From contig NZ_JABBNT010000004.1 of NCBI RefSeq assembly GCF_012926505.1, positions 186,001 through 250,000 on the forward strand: a stretch of 64,000 nt of DNA. The letters run 5' to 3'. This DNA is from Pacificispira spongiicola (GTDB lineage Bacteria > Pseudomonadota > Alphaproteobacteria > UBA8366 > Aestuariispiraceae). Below the pieces are notes generated by a model that was not told where the DNA came from, did not search any database, and worked only from the letters and a program-made list of their open reading frames with translations. The position numbers were made by a program, and so were the translations under genes. Below, piece by piece: positions 17,360 to 26,331 of this stretch (position 1 is the stretch's first letter; every line of letters begins with the position of its first letter).

Positions 17360-19372
17360 ATGTTCATGCTCAAGAATATCCGAATTTCAACAAAGGTTTA
17401 TGGCGGCTTCGGGGCCGTCATAGGGTTTCTGCTAATTATCAGCGCGACCGCGTGGTGGAGCCTGAACGGCGCGGACAATAACAGTCAGCGCTATCGCATT
17501 CTCGCCGCCCAAACAACCGAGGTTGGAAAAGTAGAAAAGGCACTTCTGGAAACCGAGCTTCAGGTGAAAACGTTTCTGGGCAGCCCCAGTCCGGAAGTCG
17601 TTGCGCAGGTTGAGGCGTCCCGTAAGAACGTAACGCAACGTCTTCAGGCCCTGGCCGAGCTGCCACTGGATGACGCGGAACGCGCGACCTTGGATACGAT
17701 TTCGACAGATATCGCGGCCTATTTCGATGCATTTTCGGAAGTCAGCCGCTTGGAAGATCAGCGATCGGCAATCATCCGGGATGAGCTGACCGTCACCGGT
17801 CAAGCGATGGAAGACAATCTGACGAAGCTTATGCGCTCCGCCTTTGAAGAATACCTCGCCGACGTCGCCTATTTGGGCGGGGAAGTGATGCGCAGCGTTC
17901 TTCTGATGCGGATCGACGCCAACAAGTTTTATCTGAAGCCGGATCAAGCGGCGTTCGACGCACTAGTCGCGGAAAGCGCCGTTATGGACGAAAACCACGC
18001 GCGTCTGGTGGATTCTGTCTATGACGGCGGTCGGGTCGACCAGTCCAATGCGGTCATTGAGCTACACAAGACCTATTTGGACGCCGCCAAGCGCTTGTTC
18101 GATACGGTAAAGTCGCGGAACACCCTGGTTGACGAAACGCTGATGCAACTGGGGGCGAAAATCCTGTCGGATACGACGGCGCTGGCTCAGGAAAACGCTG
18201 AAAAGCAGCGGGTGCTCGGCGAACAGACGACATCGTCCAATCGGATTGCGATGACCATTGCCATGGTCGTTGCGGCGGTTAGCGTTGTCCTGGGCATTGC
18301 TCTTGCTTTCCTGATCGGAACGGGTATTTCGCGACCGATCCAGGCGATCACGCAGGCCATGACGGCGCTTGCGGGCGGCGACAAGCAAACGGAGATTCCC
18401 GGGCAGGATCACAAGGACGAGATCGGCGACATGGCTGCCGCCGTTCAGGTCTTCAAGGAAAACATGATAAAGGCCGATGAACTGACGGCCCAACAGTTGG
18501 AAGACACGCGTGTCCGCGAGGAGCGCGCGAAAAAGATTGAAAGCTTGACCCAGGATTTCGACCGGAAGGTTGCCGAATTGCTGGATGCGTTCGGGGAATC
18601 CGCGACGGAAACGGAATCGACGTCAACGGCGATGAACCGCATCGCGGAAGAAACCAACCATCGCGCGACGACGGTCGCCGCTGCGGCGGAACAGGCGACT
18701 GCCAATGTGCAGAGCGTCGCCGCCGCGACGGAAGAATTGTCCAACTCGTCGACCGAAATCGGCCGGCAGGTGACTCAATCCTCTGAAATCGCGTCCCGCG
18801 CTGTGGATCAGGCCCAGGATACAAACCGCACGGTTCAAGGCCTTGCTGAGGCGGCGAAGGAAATCGACGAGGTCGTCCAACTCATTTCCGATATTGCGGA
18901 GCAGACGAACCTGTTGGCGCTCAACGCTACCATCGAGGCGGCGCGGGCGGGCGATGCGGGTAAGGGCTTTGCGGTCGTCGCGAACGAGGTGAAAAGCCTG
19001 GCGACCCAAACCGCCCAGGCGACGGAAGATATCGGACGCCGTATCTCGGCGATTCAGGGCGAAACCGGGGCCGCCGTCGGCGCGATCCAGTCCATCGCAA
19101 AGACGGTGAACGAAATCAACGAGATCACCGCGGCGATCGCGGCGGCGGTCGAAGAACAGGTCGCCACGACGGGCGAAATCACGCGGAATATCGAACAAGC
19201 CGCCGCCGGGGCACAGGAAGTTTCCTCGAACATTGTCGAGGTCACTAAAGCGGCCGGAGAAACCGGTGCCGCGGCAGGTCAGATGACGACAGTATCCAGC
19301 CAGATGAAAACAAAGGCGGACGATCTGCGTCACGAAGTGGAAAACTTCCTGAAAGGTGTGCGCGTCGCGTAA
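17360..19372 (+). CDS. methyl-accepting chemotaxis protein
   Basis: About 670 aa membrane chemoreceptor. A first membrane segment lies at about residues 14-30 ([16 protein letters not shown]). A long helical periplasmic sensor region of roughly 270 residues follows, then a second membrane segment ([20 protein letters not shown]) leading into HAMP. The cytoplasmic tip carries the conserved hairpin ([19 protein letters not shown], then [13 protein letters not shown]) that binds CheA/CheW. The ATG at 17360 follows a CACAGGAAG ribosome site and is preferred to the upstream in-frame codon at 17306. The all-helical sensor resembles helical-bimodular types; the ligand is unknown. A terminator follows. 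Confidence 0.92.
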   Translation: MFMLKNIRISTKVYGGFGAVIGFLLIISATAWWSLNGADNNSQRYRILAAQTTEVGKVEKALLETELQVKTFLGSPSPEVVAQVEASRKNVTQRLQALAELPLDDAERATLDTISTDIAAYFDAFSEVSRLEDQRSAIIRDELTVTGQAMEDNLTKLMRSAFEEYLADVAYLGGEVMRSVLLMRIDANKFYLKPDQAAFDALVAESAVMDENHARLVDSVYDGGRVDQSNAVIELHKTYLDAAKRLFDTVKSRNTLVDETLMQLGAKILSDTTALAQENAEKQRVLGEQTTSSNRIAMTIAMVVAAVSVVLGIALAFLIGTGISRPIQAITQAMTALAGGDKQTEIPGQDHKDEIGDMAAAVQVFKENMIKADELTAQQLEDTRVREERAKKIESLTQDFDRKVAELLDAFGESATETESTSTAMNRIAEETNHRATTVAAAAEQATANVQSVAAATEELSNSSTEIGRQVTQSSEIASRAVDQAQDTNRTVQGLAEAAKEIDEVVQLISDIAEQTNLLALNATIEAARAGDAGKGFAVVANEVKSLATQTAQATEDIGRRISAIQGETGAAVGAIQSIAKTVNEINEITAAIAAAVEEQVATTGEITRNIEQAAAGAQEVSSNIVEVTKAAGETGAAAGQMTTVSSQMKTKADDLRHEVENFLKGVRVA

Positions 19373-19406
19373 GCTTGACAGGATCACGCCAAACACTAGC
19401 CTTCCG

Positions 19407-19440
19407 CCGCGCGCCAAAGTTCTTGGCGCGCGGTTTTTCT
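19407..19440 (+). terminator. rho-independent terminator after the chemoreceptor gene
   Basis: Perfect 11-bp stem, CCGCGCGCCAA (19407-19417) paired with TTGGCGCGCGG (19423-19433), a 5-nt loop and a following T run. It lies 35 nt after the chemoreceptor stop. Confidence 0.9.
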
Positions 19441-19480
19441 TAACGAAACCGTACATTCCAGATGTTTCGAAAGTAGAGCT

Positions 19481-20338
19481 ATGGCTTGGACCGATATCAA
19501 AAAATCCTATTTGGCTATGAAGTCCGCGCTTGAGCGAGGAGAGTCCCCCAGCGATGTCTGGCTGGAATTCAAAGCGGTCGTAGAATCGGAACATAAAAAA
19601 AGCCCGCCCTATCATCTGATTCCCGTTCTTACGCAGATTGAACGCATGTCAGAAGGAAAGGCACGTTCCGAAATAGCGATTTTGGATCACGGTTGCGGTA
19701 GTGCCTTGACGTTATTGTATCTGGCTGCCGTGGGATATACCGATATTTGGGGCGTCGATATCGAGACGTCGGATTGTGAAATTTGGAATGCGCTGACAGG
19801 GCAGTGTTTCGGCCATGAGGGCCAACGCTTCTTCGCTTATGACGGGATGACGTTGCCTATAGCGGACGATACGATCGATTTCGTGATCAGCCAGGAAGTC
19901 TTGGAGCATGTTACCGCCGCGTGCCTCGATGCCTATTACGGCGAGGAAGCCCGCGTAATGCGACGGGGCGCCGCCGTTCTACACAGTGTTCCGCACCGTC
20001 TGGTGCCATATGAATCGCATACCAAGACCTGGCTGCTGCATATGGTGCTGCCACATTCGGTCTGGATCGCTCTCTTGAAGCTGTTCGGTCGCAGCAACAA
20101 CACCGCAGAAAATTACCTTTTTCTGCGGTGGCCATGGGACCATCGCCGAATGCTCAATCGGTATTTTACCGGCGCCGAGGACTTGACGCTCGAACGGTTG
20201 CGCGGTCTCGACGTGTCGGAATATTACGACGGGTCGTCTCGGCTGAGGCAAATCGTCTCCACGTTGTCACGGTATCCATTGATCGGACCGTTGCTGAGCA
20301 ATTTCGTCATGGCGGACACGTTGGCCTACAAAGCCTGA
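19481..20338 (+). CDS. class I SAM-dependent methyltransferase
   Basis: 285 aa. The SAM-binding glycine motif is ILDHGCGSALTL near residue 67, followed by the acidic residue ending strand 2 in GVDIET. A later QEVLEHV segment is typical of Methyltransf_11-type enzymes. It stands alone between a terminator and a convergent dehydrogenase gene. The end region (MLNRYFTGAEDLTLERL) has no obvious domain. The acceptor could be a glycan or a small molecule; there is no direct evidence. Confidence 0.72.
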   Translation: MAWTDIKKSYLAMKSALERGESPSDVWLEFKAVVESEHKKSPPYHLIPVLTQIERMSEGKARSEIAILDHGCGSALTLLYLAAVGYTDIWGVDIETSDCEIWNALTGQCFGHEGQRFFAYDGMTLPIADDTIDFVISQEVLEHVTAACLDAYYGEEARVMRRGAAVLHSVPHRLVPYESHTKTWLLHMVLPHSVWIALLKLFGRSNNTAENYLFLRWPWDHRRMLNRYFTGAEDLTLERLRGLDVSEYYDGSSRLRQIVSTLSRYPLIGPLLSNFVMADTLAYKA

Positions 20339-20358
20339 TACGCGTCGCCTTGCGTCGG

Positions 20359-21306
20359 CTAATAGCCCCGGTCGGGATCGAACAGCCCCCCCGGAGTGTC
20401 GCCGTCCAGCAATTTCCGGATCGATTCGGCCAAGGCCGCCGTACCGGATTCAACCCGCGTAATACTGCCGACATGGGGATAAACGGTTACCTTCGGATGC
20501 GTCCAGAATGGATGGTCGTCCGGCAGGGGCTCAACCCGGAACACATCCAACACCGCCCGCGACAGATGTCCGCGATCCAGGGCATTGATCAGATCCCCGT
20601 CGACGATGTGCTGACCGCGCCCGACATTGACCAGCGCTGCGCCTGCCCGCATTTTCGCGAAACTGGCGGCGTTCAGGATGTTTTCCGTCACCGGGGTGAG
20701 GGGCAGCAGGTTCACTAGTATTTCGCTGCGCGCCAGAATCTCGTCGAACCCGTCCGGCCCGGACAAGCAGTCGACGCCGTCGATCGACTTCCGGCTGCGT
20801 GCCCAGCCCAGAACGGGGAAGCCCGCTCGAACCAGCCCCTTGGCGACATTGCCGCCCATTTCGCCCAGCCCCAGAATGCCAACCGTTCGATCCCCCACCA
20901 GAGGTTCCAAACCGTAAGGCCCACGCATGGCATTGTTCCAGACTCGTCGCCGCGCATTATCCAGGAAGTCGTAATTCCCCAGATGCAGGTTCAGCACCTG
21001 TGACAAGACGAATTCAACCATGCCTAGGGTCAAACCGGGCTCTACCATGCGATAGATCGGGATATGGCGCGGCCAATCAGGGTCACAGGTTATGTGATCC
21101 ACCCCGGCCCAGAGCGACAGGATCGCTTTCAGATTGGGCAGGGATGCCAGCAGCCCCGGCGGCGGTTTGGCGACAACGGCGTATTCGACCGCATCGGGAT
21201 CGCCCATATCCGGCCAGACCTTCAATTGGAGCGGCAGGTCGTATTCACCAAGGGCTGCGGCCCAGTCTTTCGCGGAATCGGCGGTGCTGGCGAAAAGGAT
21301 CGACAT
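20359..21306 (-). CDS. D-2-hydroxyacid dehydrogenase, GhrA-like (glyoxylate/hydroxypyruvate reductase)
   Basis: 315 aa NAD(P)H-dependent 2-hydroxyacid dehydrogenase. The dinucleotide motif GILGLGEMGGNVA lies near residue 143. Catalytic Arg, Glu and His are expected in NVGRGQHIVDGDL, FRVEPLPDDHPFW and YPHVGS. Length and sequence fit GhrA. It is the last gene of the molybdenum-hydroxylase operon, 38 bp after the MoaD-like gene, with a GGAG ribosome site. The context suggests it reduces a 2-oxo acid formed in the same pathway, which is inference. Confidence 0.85.
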   Translation of the reverse strand: MSILFASTADSAKDWAAALGEYDLPLQLKVWPDMGDPDAVEYAVVAKPPPGLLASLPNLKAILSLWAGVDHITCDPDWPRHIPIYRMVEPGLTLGMVEFVLSQVLNLHLGNYDFLDNARRRVWNNAMRGPYGLEPLVGDRTVGILGLGEMGGNVAKGLVRAGFPVLGWARSRKSIDGVDCLSGPDGFDEILARSEILVNLLPLTPVTENILNAASFAKMRAGAALVNVGRGQHIVDGDLINALDRGHLSRAVLDVFRVEPLPDDHPFWTHPKVTVYPHVGSITRVESGTAALAESIRKLLDGDTPGGLFDPDRGY

Positions 21307-21344
21307 GGATACTCCAAGAAAAAACCGGGCGGAAACGCCGAAGG

Positions 21345-21590
21345 CTACCCGCCCGCCATTTTAGGCAGGATGAAGACCTCGCTATCCGGATCGATGGTCT
21401 TGAACCGGTCGAGGCGATAGAGCGTGCCGTCGATGGAGACGGTCACGCCCTTGTCCAGGATGGGTTTGAGCTTCGGCGCTTCGGACCCCAGGGCCGCCAG
21501 CATCCGACCGATATCGGGCGCGTCGATATCGAATTCCTTGCGCCCGTCGGCCAGACGGCTGAGCGATCCCCAGAGTACGACCTTGGCCAT
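21345..21590 (-). CDS. MoaD/ThiS-family small sulfur-carrier-like protein
   Basis: 81 aa. The sequence fits a beta-grasp fold and ends in Lys-Met-Ala-Gly-Gly; the C-terminal Gly-Gly is the group adenylated and thiocarboxylated in MoaD/ThiS proteins. It begins 6 nt after the large-subunit stop with an AGGAG site, within the molybdenum hydroxylase operon. It may supply sulfur for the molybdenum cofactor of this enzyme, or be a dedicated MoaD paralogue. No MoeB or MoaE partner is encoded nearby. Confidence 0.72.
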   Translation of the reverse strand: MAKVVLWGSLSRLADGRKEFDIDAPDIGRMLAALGSEAPKLKPILDKGVTVSIDGTLYRLDRFKTIDPDSEVFILPKMAGG

Positions 21591-21596
21591 GCGCTC

Positions 21597-23864
21597 CTAT
21601 TCAGCCGCCAGCGGCTGATCCTTCATCAGTTTCAGCAGGCGCGGCGGCGACACCGGCAGCTCCTGCGGGCGGGTTCCCGTCGCCGCAGCCACGGCATTGG
21701 CGACCGCGCCCAACGGCGGCACGATGGACGTTTCGCCGACACCGCGCACGCCGTAGGGGTGGCCCGGATTGGGGACCTCCACGATCTGTGTGTCGATCAT
21801 CGGCAGGTCCGACGCGACCGGGATGCGGTAATCCAGGAAGCCCGGATTTTCCAACAGTCCCTTATCGTTGTAGATATATTCTTCGTTCAGCGCCCAGCCG
21901 ATGCCCTGCACGGCGCCGCCCTGCATCTGGCCTTCGACATAGGTTGGGCTGACCGCCTTGCCCGCGTCCTGAACGATCAGATAGCGCAGGATGGTGATCC
22001 GGCCGGTTTCGCGGTCGACTTCGGCATCCACGATATGGGTGGCGAAGCTGGGACCCGCGCCATCGGCGCTGATCTCGTAGTGACCGGCGATCGGCCCGCC
22101 CGTTTCCCCGGCTTGGGCGGCCAGTTCCTTGATCGATAGCGGCGGAAATTCGCCGGCATTCGGTCCGGCGGGAATGGCGCAGCCGTCTTCCCATTTCACC
22201 GCGTCTTCCGGGATGCCCCAGATTTTGGCGGCGCGTGCGCACAGCACCTTCTTGGCGTTGCGGGCCGCCTCGATCGTCGCCAGACCGCTGGCGAAGGTCA
22301 CGCGGCTGCCGTCGGTGACGTCATTATAACCCAGGGACCCGGTATCGGCGATGATCGTCTGGACGTTCTCATACGGGATACCCAGTTCTTCCGCCGCCAT
22401 GGCGCACATGGACGCGCGGCTGCCGCCGATATCAGGCGTGCCGACCGACAGGGCGACCGACCCGTCGATATTGACGTTCAGCGACACCGCCGTCTGACCG
22501 CCGAAGTTGAACCAGAAGCCCGACGCCACGCCACGGCCCTGATTGGGGCCCAGCGGGATCGAATAGTTCGGATGCGCCTTCGCCGCTTCCAGGGTTTCGA
22601 CCAGACCGATATCGCTATAGGTCGGGCCGTAGGAAGATCGGCTGCCGGAGGTCGCGGCGTTTTTCAGGCGGAAGTCGATCGGGTCCATGCCAATCTTGGC
22701 CGCCAGTTCCGACACCACGCTTTCCACCGCGAAGGCCGCCATCGGCGCGCCCGGCGCGCGATAGGCCGCCTGTTTCGGACGGTTGGTGACGACGTCCCAG
22801 CCCAGGGCTTTCACTGCCTTCGGCTGATAGCAGGCAAAGGCCGTCATCGCGCCCATATCGGACGGGGCACCGGGGAAGGCGCCGCCCTGATAGTGCAGTT
22901 CCGCGTAGGCGGCGGTGATCACGCCGTCCTTGGTGCAGCCCATCTTGATATGGGTGGAACTGGACGCCGTCGGCCCGGTCGCCCGGAAGACTTCGTCGCG
23001 GGTCATGACCAGTTTCACCGGACGGCCCGTCTTGCGGGACAGGGCCAGCGCGACCGGTTCGATAAAGATGGTCGTCTTGCCGCCGAAGCCGCCGCCGATT
23101 TCCGACGCGGTCACGCGCAGCTTGGACACTTCCATGCCGCAAATCTGGGCACAGAAATCCCGGACCATGAAATGGCCCTGGGTGCAGCACCAGATTTCGC
23201 CCGACCCGTCGCCGGACACGTTGGCAAGACAGGCATGCGGTTCGATATAGCCCTGGTGGGCCGCACCGGCGGTAAAGGTGCGTTCGACGATAAAATCGGC
23301 TTCCTTGAACCCGGCATCGATATCGCCGTGACCGATTTCAATGGTCCGCGCCACGTTCGTCGGCTCATCGCCTTCGCCATTGGTGCGCAGATCTTCGTGC
23401 AGAATCGGGGCGCCCGGCGCCATGGCCAGTTCGACGTCGACGACATGGGGCAGGACCTCATAGTCGACCTCGATCAGCTTCAACGCCTGCCGGGCGACAC
23501 GCGGATTCACCGCCGCGACCGCGGCCACGGCGTGCCCGTCATACAGCACCTTGCCACGCGCCATGACGTTGTAGCGGATATTGACCAGTTCTTCATTCGC
23601 CAGCAGGTCCGGATTGTCCGGGAAATCCGCGGCGGTGACGACGGCCTTCACGCCGGGCAGGGCTTCCGCCTTCGACGTGTCGATGGACTTGATGCGGGCA
23701 TGGGCGTGCGGGCTGCGCAGGATTTTGGCGTGCAGCATGCCCGGTGCGAACATGTCGGCGCCGAATTTCGCGCGACCGGTTACCTTGTCGACACCGTCGG
23801 GACGGGTTTTGACATGGCCGACGACCTTGAAGTCCTTTTTGTCGGGATTGTGATCAAGCGGCAT
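21597..23864 (-). CDS. molybdenum hydroxylase large (molybdopterin-binding) subunit, xanthine dehydrogenase family
   Basis: 755 aa catalytic subunit of a CoxL/XdhB-type hydroxylase. The molybdopterin region includes GGFGGKT near residue 254. The active-site loop reads AYRAPGAPM, which is not the AYxCSFR loop of form I CO dehydrogenase. The catalytic Glu is in GVGETSIVPPLG near the C-terminus. It overlaps the 2Fe-2S subunit gene by 11 nt. The enzyme probably hydroxylates an aldehyde or N-heteroaromatic substrate using water; the substrate is not deducible. Confidence 0.9.
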   Translation of the reverse strand: MPLDHNPDKKDFKVVGHVKTRPDGVDKVTGRAKFGADMFAPGMLHAKILRSPHAHARIKSIDTSKAEALPGVKAVVTAADFPDNPDLLANEELVNIRYNVMARGKVLYDGHAVAAVAAVNPRVARQALKLIEVDYEVLPHVVDVELAMAPGAPILHEDLRTNGEGDEPTNVARTIEIGHGDIDAGFKEADFIVERTFTAGAAHQGYIEPHACLANVSGDGSGEIWCCTQGHFMVRDFCAQICGMEVSKLRVTASEIGGGFGGKTTIFIEPVALALSRKTGRPVKLVMTRDEVFRATGPTASSSTHIKMGCTKDGVITAAYAELHYQGGAFPGAPSDMGAMTAFACYQPKAVKALGWDVVTNRPKQAAYRAPGAPMAAFAVESVVSELAAKIGMDPIDFRLKNAATSGSRSSYGPTYSDIGLVETLEAAKAHPNYSIPLGPNQGRGVASGFWFNFGGQTAVSLNVNIDGSVALSVGTPDIGGSRASMCAMAAEELGIPYENVQTIIADTGSLGYNDVTDGSRVTFASGLATIEAARNAKKVLCARAAKIWGIPEDAVKWEDGCAIPAGPNAGEFPPLSIKELAAQAGETGGPIAGHYEISADGAGPSFATHIVDAEVDRETGRITILRYLIVQDAGKAVSPTYVEGQMQGGAVQGIGWALNEEYIYNDKGLLENPGFLDYRIPVASDLPMIDTQIVEVPNPGHPYGVRGVGETSIVPPLGAVANAVAAATGTRPQELPVSPPRLLKLMKDQPLAAE

Positions 23865-24342
23865 TGCTTTCCCCTCGCATTTCGGCGGCGGCGTTTTGGA
23901 CCGCGCGGATGATCTTGTCGTAACCGGTGCAACGGCACAGGTTTCCGGCCAACCAGTAGCGAATTTCGGTTTCGCTGGGATTCGGGTTCTTTTCCAAAAG
24001 CGCCCGGGCGGCGACCAGGATGCCCGGGGTGCAGATACCGCATTGCAGGGCGGCGCCTTCCAGGAAATGACGTTGCAGGGGGTGCAGTTCCTCCCCCTTC
24101 GCCATGCCTTCGATGGTGCGGATCGACCGGCCGTCGGCTTCCGCGCCCAGGACCAGACAGGAACAGACGATGCGTCCGTCCATTTCGACCGTACAGGCTC
24201 CGCAGTCGCCGGTGCCGCAGCCTTCTTTGGCGCCCGTCATGCCCAGCCGGTCGCGCAGCACGTCCAGTAGGGTTTCCTCCGCATCGCAAAGGTAGTCGAC
24301 GGTATCGCCGTTGATTGTTGTGGTGACGTGGGAATGGGTCAT
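23854..24342 (-). CDS. molybdenum hydroxylase small subunit, (2Fe-2S) protein
   Basis: 162 aa CoxS-type electron-transfer subunit with two [2Fe-2S] clusters. The plant-ferredoxin type cysteines are in CGTGDCGAC and the later single Cys in SCLVLG. The second helical cluster is in QCGICTPG and LCRCTGY. A strong GGGGGAC ribosome site precedes the ATG. It lies between the FAD subunit gene (10 nt upstream) and the large subunit gene (11-nt overlap). Confidence 0.94.
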   Translation of the reverse strand: MTHSHVTTTINGDTVDYLCDAEETLLDVLRDRLGMTGAKEGCGTGDCGACTVEMDGRIVCSCLVLGAEADGRSIRTIEGMAKGEELHPLQRHFLEGAALQCGICTPGILVAARALLEKNPNPSETEIRYWLAGNLCRCTGYDKIIRAVQNAAAEMRGESNAA

Positions 24343-24352
24343 GTCGTCCCCC

Positions 24353-25213
24353 TTAATTCTGTTGCGCGCGGGCCAGCGCGATCTTTGCGGCGCGACGCGC
24401 CAGCGTGCCTGCGATTTCGACGCGGAATTCGATCGTGCCGCGCTTGTCGTTGATCGGCGAGGCGGCGGCGGAACAGGCGGCGGCCAACGCGTCCAGTGCC
24501 GCGTCGTCCACTTTCGTCCCGATCAGGGCCTTGGCGGCGTCTTCGACCAGCAACACCGTCGCGGCCACCGCACCCAACCCGACCCGGGCATCAGTGCAAA
24601 TGCCGCTGTCGTCCAAGGTCAGGGAGATACCGACACCGACGACGGCGATGTCCATTTCCGTGCGCGGAATGAAACGCAGATAGGCCTCGCCGCTATGCGC
24701 CGGTTTGGTCGGTAGCAGGACGGATTCGATGATTTCGCCCTTCTTCAACGATGTACGGCCCGGCGCGGTCGGGATTTCCTCGACAGGGACGTCACGGGTG
24801 CCGTTCGGCCCGACGACCCGGGCAATAGCGCCGGCGGCGACCAAGGCCGGGACGCTGTCCGCGGCGGGGGACGCGTTACAGAGGTTGCCGACCATCGTAC
24901 AGCGACCCTGAACCTGGGTGGACCCGATCAGGCCCGTGGCTTCACAGACGCCCGGCCAACCGGCCAGCGCATCGGCATGTTCGTTCAGTTCCGCGCTGGG
25001 CACCGCGGCACCGACGCGAAGGCCGTCCGCTTCCTGCACGATCATGTGCAGGGCGTCGATGCGCTTCAGATCCACGATCAGGTCGGGTTCGACGAATCCG
25101 GACCGCAATCGGACCAAAAGGTCCGTGCCGCCGGCCATCGGATAGACCGTTCCGGTCGCTTCGTTCAAAAGGGTGACGGCTTCAGCAACCGTCGCCGGGC
25201 TTTCAAATCGCAT
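24353..25213 (-). CDS. molybdenum hydroxylase medium subunit, FAD-binding
   Basis: 286 aa CoxM-type flavoprotein. The FAD loops are visible as PMAGGTDLLVR near residue 25 and, further on, TMVGNLCNASPAAD near residue 106, both family-typical. It is the first gene of the leftward operon M-S-L-MoaD-GhrA. It passes electrons from the iron-sulfur clusters to the acceptor. A TGTGATCACA palindrome lies 23 bp before the start codon. Confidence 0.92.
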   Translation of the reverse strand: MRFESPATVAEAVTLLNEATGTVYPMAGGTDLLVRLRSGFVEPDLIVDLKRIDALHMIVQEADGLRVGAAVPSAELNEHADALAGWPGVCEATGLIGSTQVQGRCTMVGNLCNASPAADSVPALVAAGAIARVVGPNGTRDVPVEEIPTAPGRTSLKKGEIIESVLLPTKPAHSGEAYLRFIPRTEMDIAVVGVGISLTLDDSGICTDARVGLGAVAATVLLVEDAAKALIGTKVDDAALDALAAACSAAASPINDKRGTIEFRVEIAGTLARRAAKIALARAQQN

Positions 25214-25235
25214 TGGCTACCCCTGTTACGATTTT

Positions 25236-25245
25236 TGTGATCACA
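25236..25245. promoter_or_regulatory. palindrome TGTGATCACA, candidate operator of the molybdenum hydroxylase operon
   Basis: Perfect 10-bp palindrome within TTTTGTGATCACATCC, 23-32 bp upstream of the FAD-subunit start. Its form is like GntR/FadR-type sites and a half-spacing relative of CRP sites. No matching regulator gene is adjacent. The rest of the 299-bp gap 25214-25512 shows no further clear feature. Confidence 0.4.
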
Positions 25246-25512
25246 TCCGGGACAGACGTTCACGGATCGCGCGCCGCTTGTCAATTCACGGCGGACATTA
25301 TTCTCGTATCCTTAACACGGCGATGCTTTTCCTTTCGCGACGGGTTTTTGCACTTGCAAGCAAAAATCCCACTTTTCAGGTCAAATTCTATGCGGGATGG
25401 CATTGAAAGAATCTGGAGTACCGCAACCGGCTTCGACGGACTTTGGTTCGTTGGCGCGACACGACGTCATCGGGCACTGGAAATATTCCGGCGCCGGTGC
25501 CAGTGTACCGCC

Positions 25513-26250
25513 ATGTACCGCGCTCGTTTGTTTGCCGTCATCATTATTGCGTCGATTTCGTCGTGGGGCGGGTCCGTATCCGCCGCCGAAAAGATACGGC
25601 TCGTCTGCAACGAATTTCCTCCTCAAAAGATGGAGGCGTCGGAAGACGGAAAACCGGGCTTCGACATAGAATATCTGCAAGAGGCTTTTAGCCGTTTGGA
25701 CATTGCCTTGGAAATCGAGTTCAGACCCTGGCGCCGGGCCATGGAGGGGGTCGAGAATGGGGATTTCGAAGGGTTCTGTTCCTGTTCGCGCCGCGTGGAG
25801 CGTGACGACTGGCTGGCCTATTCGGACCCGATGGGAACCGTCGGGATCGGCGTCTTCCTGCGCAACGGTCCCAACCCGGCTAGCGTCACGACGTTGGAGG
25901 ACCTGAAATCCGTTACCACCGCCGTCGTGCGCGCCTATACCCTGCATGATGAACTGGTGGAGGCGGGTGTGTCCGCAATCCCCGTAACCGATGATTCCAA
26001 GGGGCTGCGGATGTTGCTGAACGGCAGGGTGCAGGCGTTTGTCACCTTCCGGGAAACGGGGTTCTATTTGTTGTCTCAATTGGGGCCGACCCGCGACGTC
26101 GACTACGTAGAATTCCGCGCGTCCCCGTATTTCATGTGCCTGCGGCGAAGCTATCCAGGCTATGAAGCATTGCTGGACCGGTTCAACAAAGTCTTCGCGG
26201 AAATGAAAGACGACGGTACGGTTGAAAGAATTTCCAGCCGCTACCGGTGA
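25513..26250 (+). CDS. transporter-type periplasmic substrate-binding protein (SBP family 3)
   Basis: 245 aa exported protein. A signal peptide (hydrophobic segment residues 7-17, then GGSVSA) is followed by a mature start at AEKIRLVCNEFPPQ, characteristic of amino-acid-type family 3 binding proteins. Further family features are GFDIEYLQEAF and an FRPWRRAMEGVENG stretch. The ATG at 25513 places the signal peptide correctly; longer in-frame starts add an implausible leader. No permease or ATPase lies nearby, and a histidine kinase gene starts 81 bp downstream, suggesting a sensing role. Confidence 0.78.
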   Translation: MYRARLFAVIIIASISSWGGSVSAAEKIRLVCNEFPPQKMEASEDGKPGFDIEYLQEAFSRLDIALEIEFRPWRRAMEGVENGDFEGFCSCSRRVERDDWLAYSDPMGTVGIGVFLRNGPNPASVTTLEDLKSVTTAVVRAYTLHDELVEAGVSAIPVTDDSKGLRMLLNGRVQAFVTFRETGFYLLSQLGPTRDVDYVEFRASPYFMCLRRSYPGYEALLDRFNKVFAEMKDDGTVERISSRYR

Positions 26251-26331
26251 CAAACCGTATGTTAACGTCTTACTAATCTATTTCGGTTTTTAGTTGTATG
26301 GCTCGAAGGCGCGGCGGGTCCAGAGAGAGTG

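Noticed and set aside
22572-23912. Open frame of 446 codons on the + strand
   Set aside because: Antisense to the molybdenum hydroxylase large subunit, which has full catalytic motifs.
21597-25213. Form I carbon monoxide dehydrogenase
   Set aside because: The active-site loop is AYRAPGAP and not the AYxCSFR loop of form I CoxL; kept as a generic molybdenum hydroxylase.
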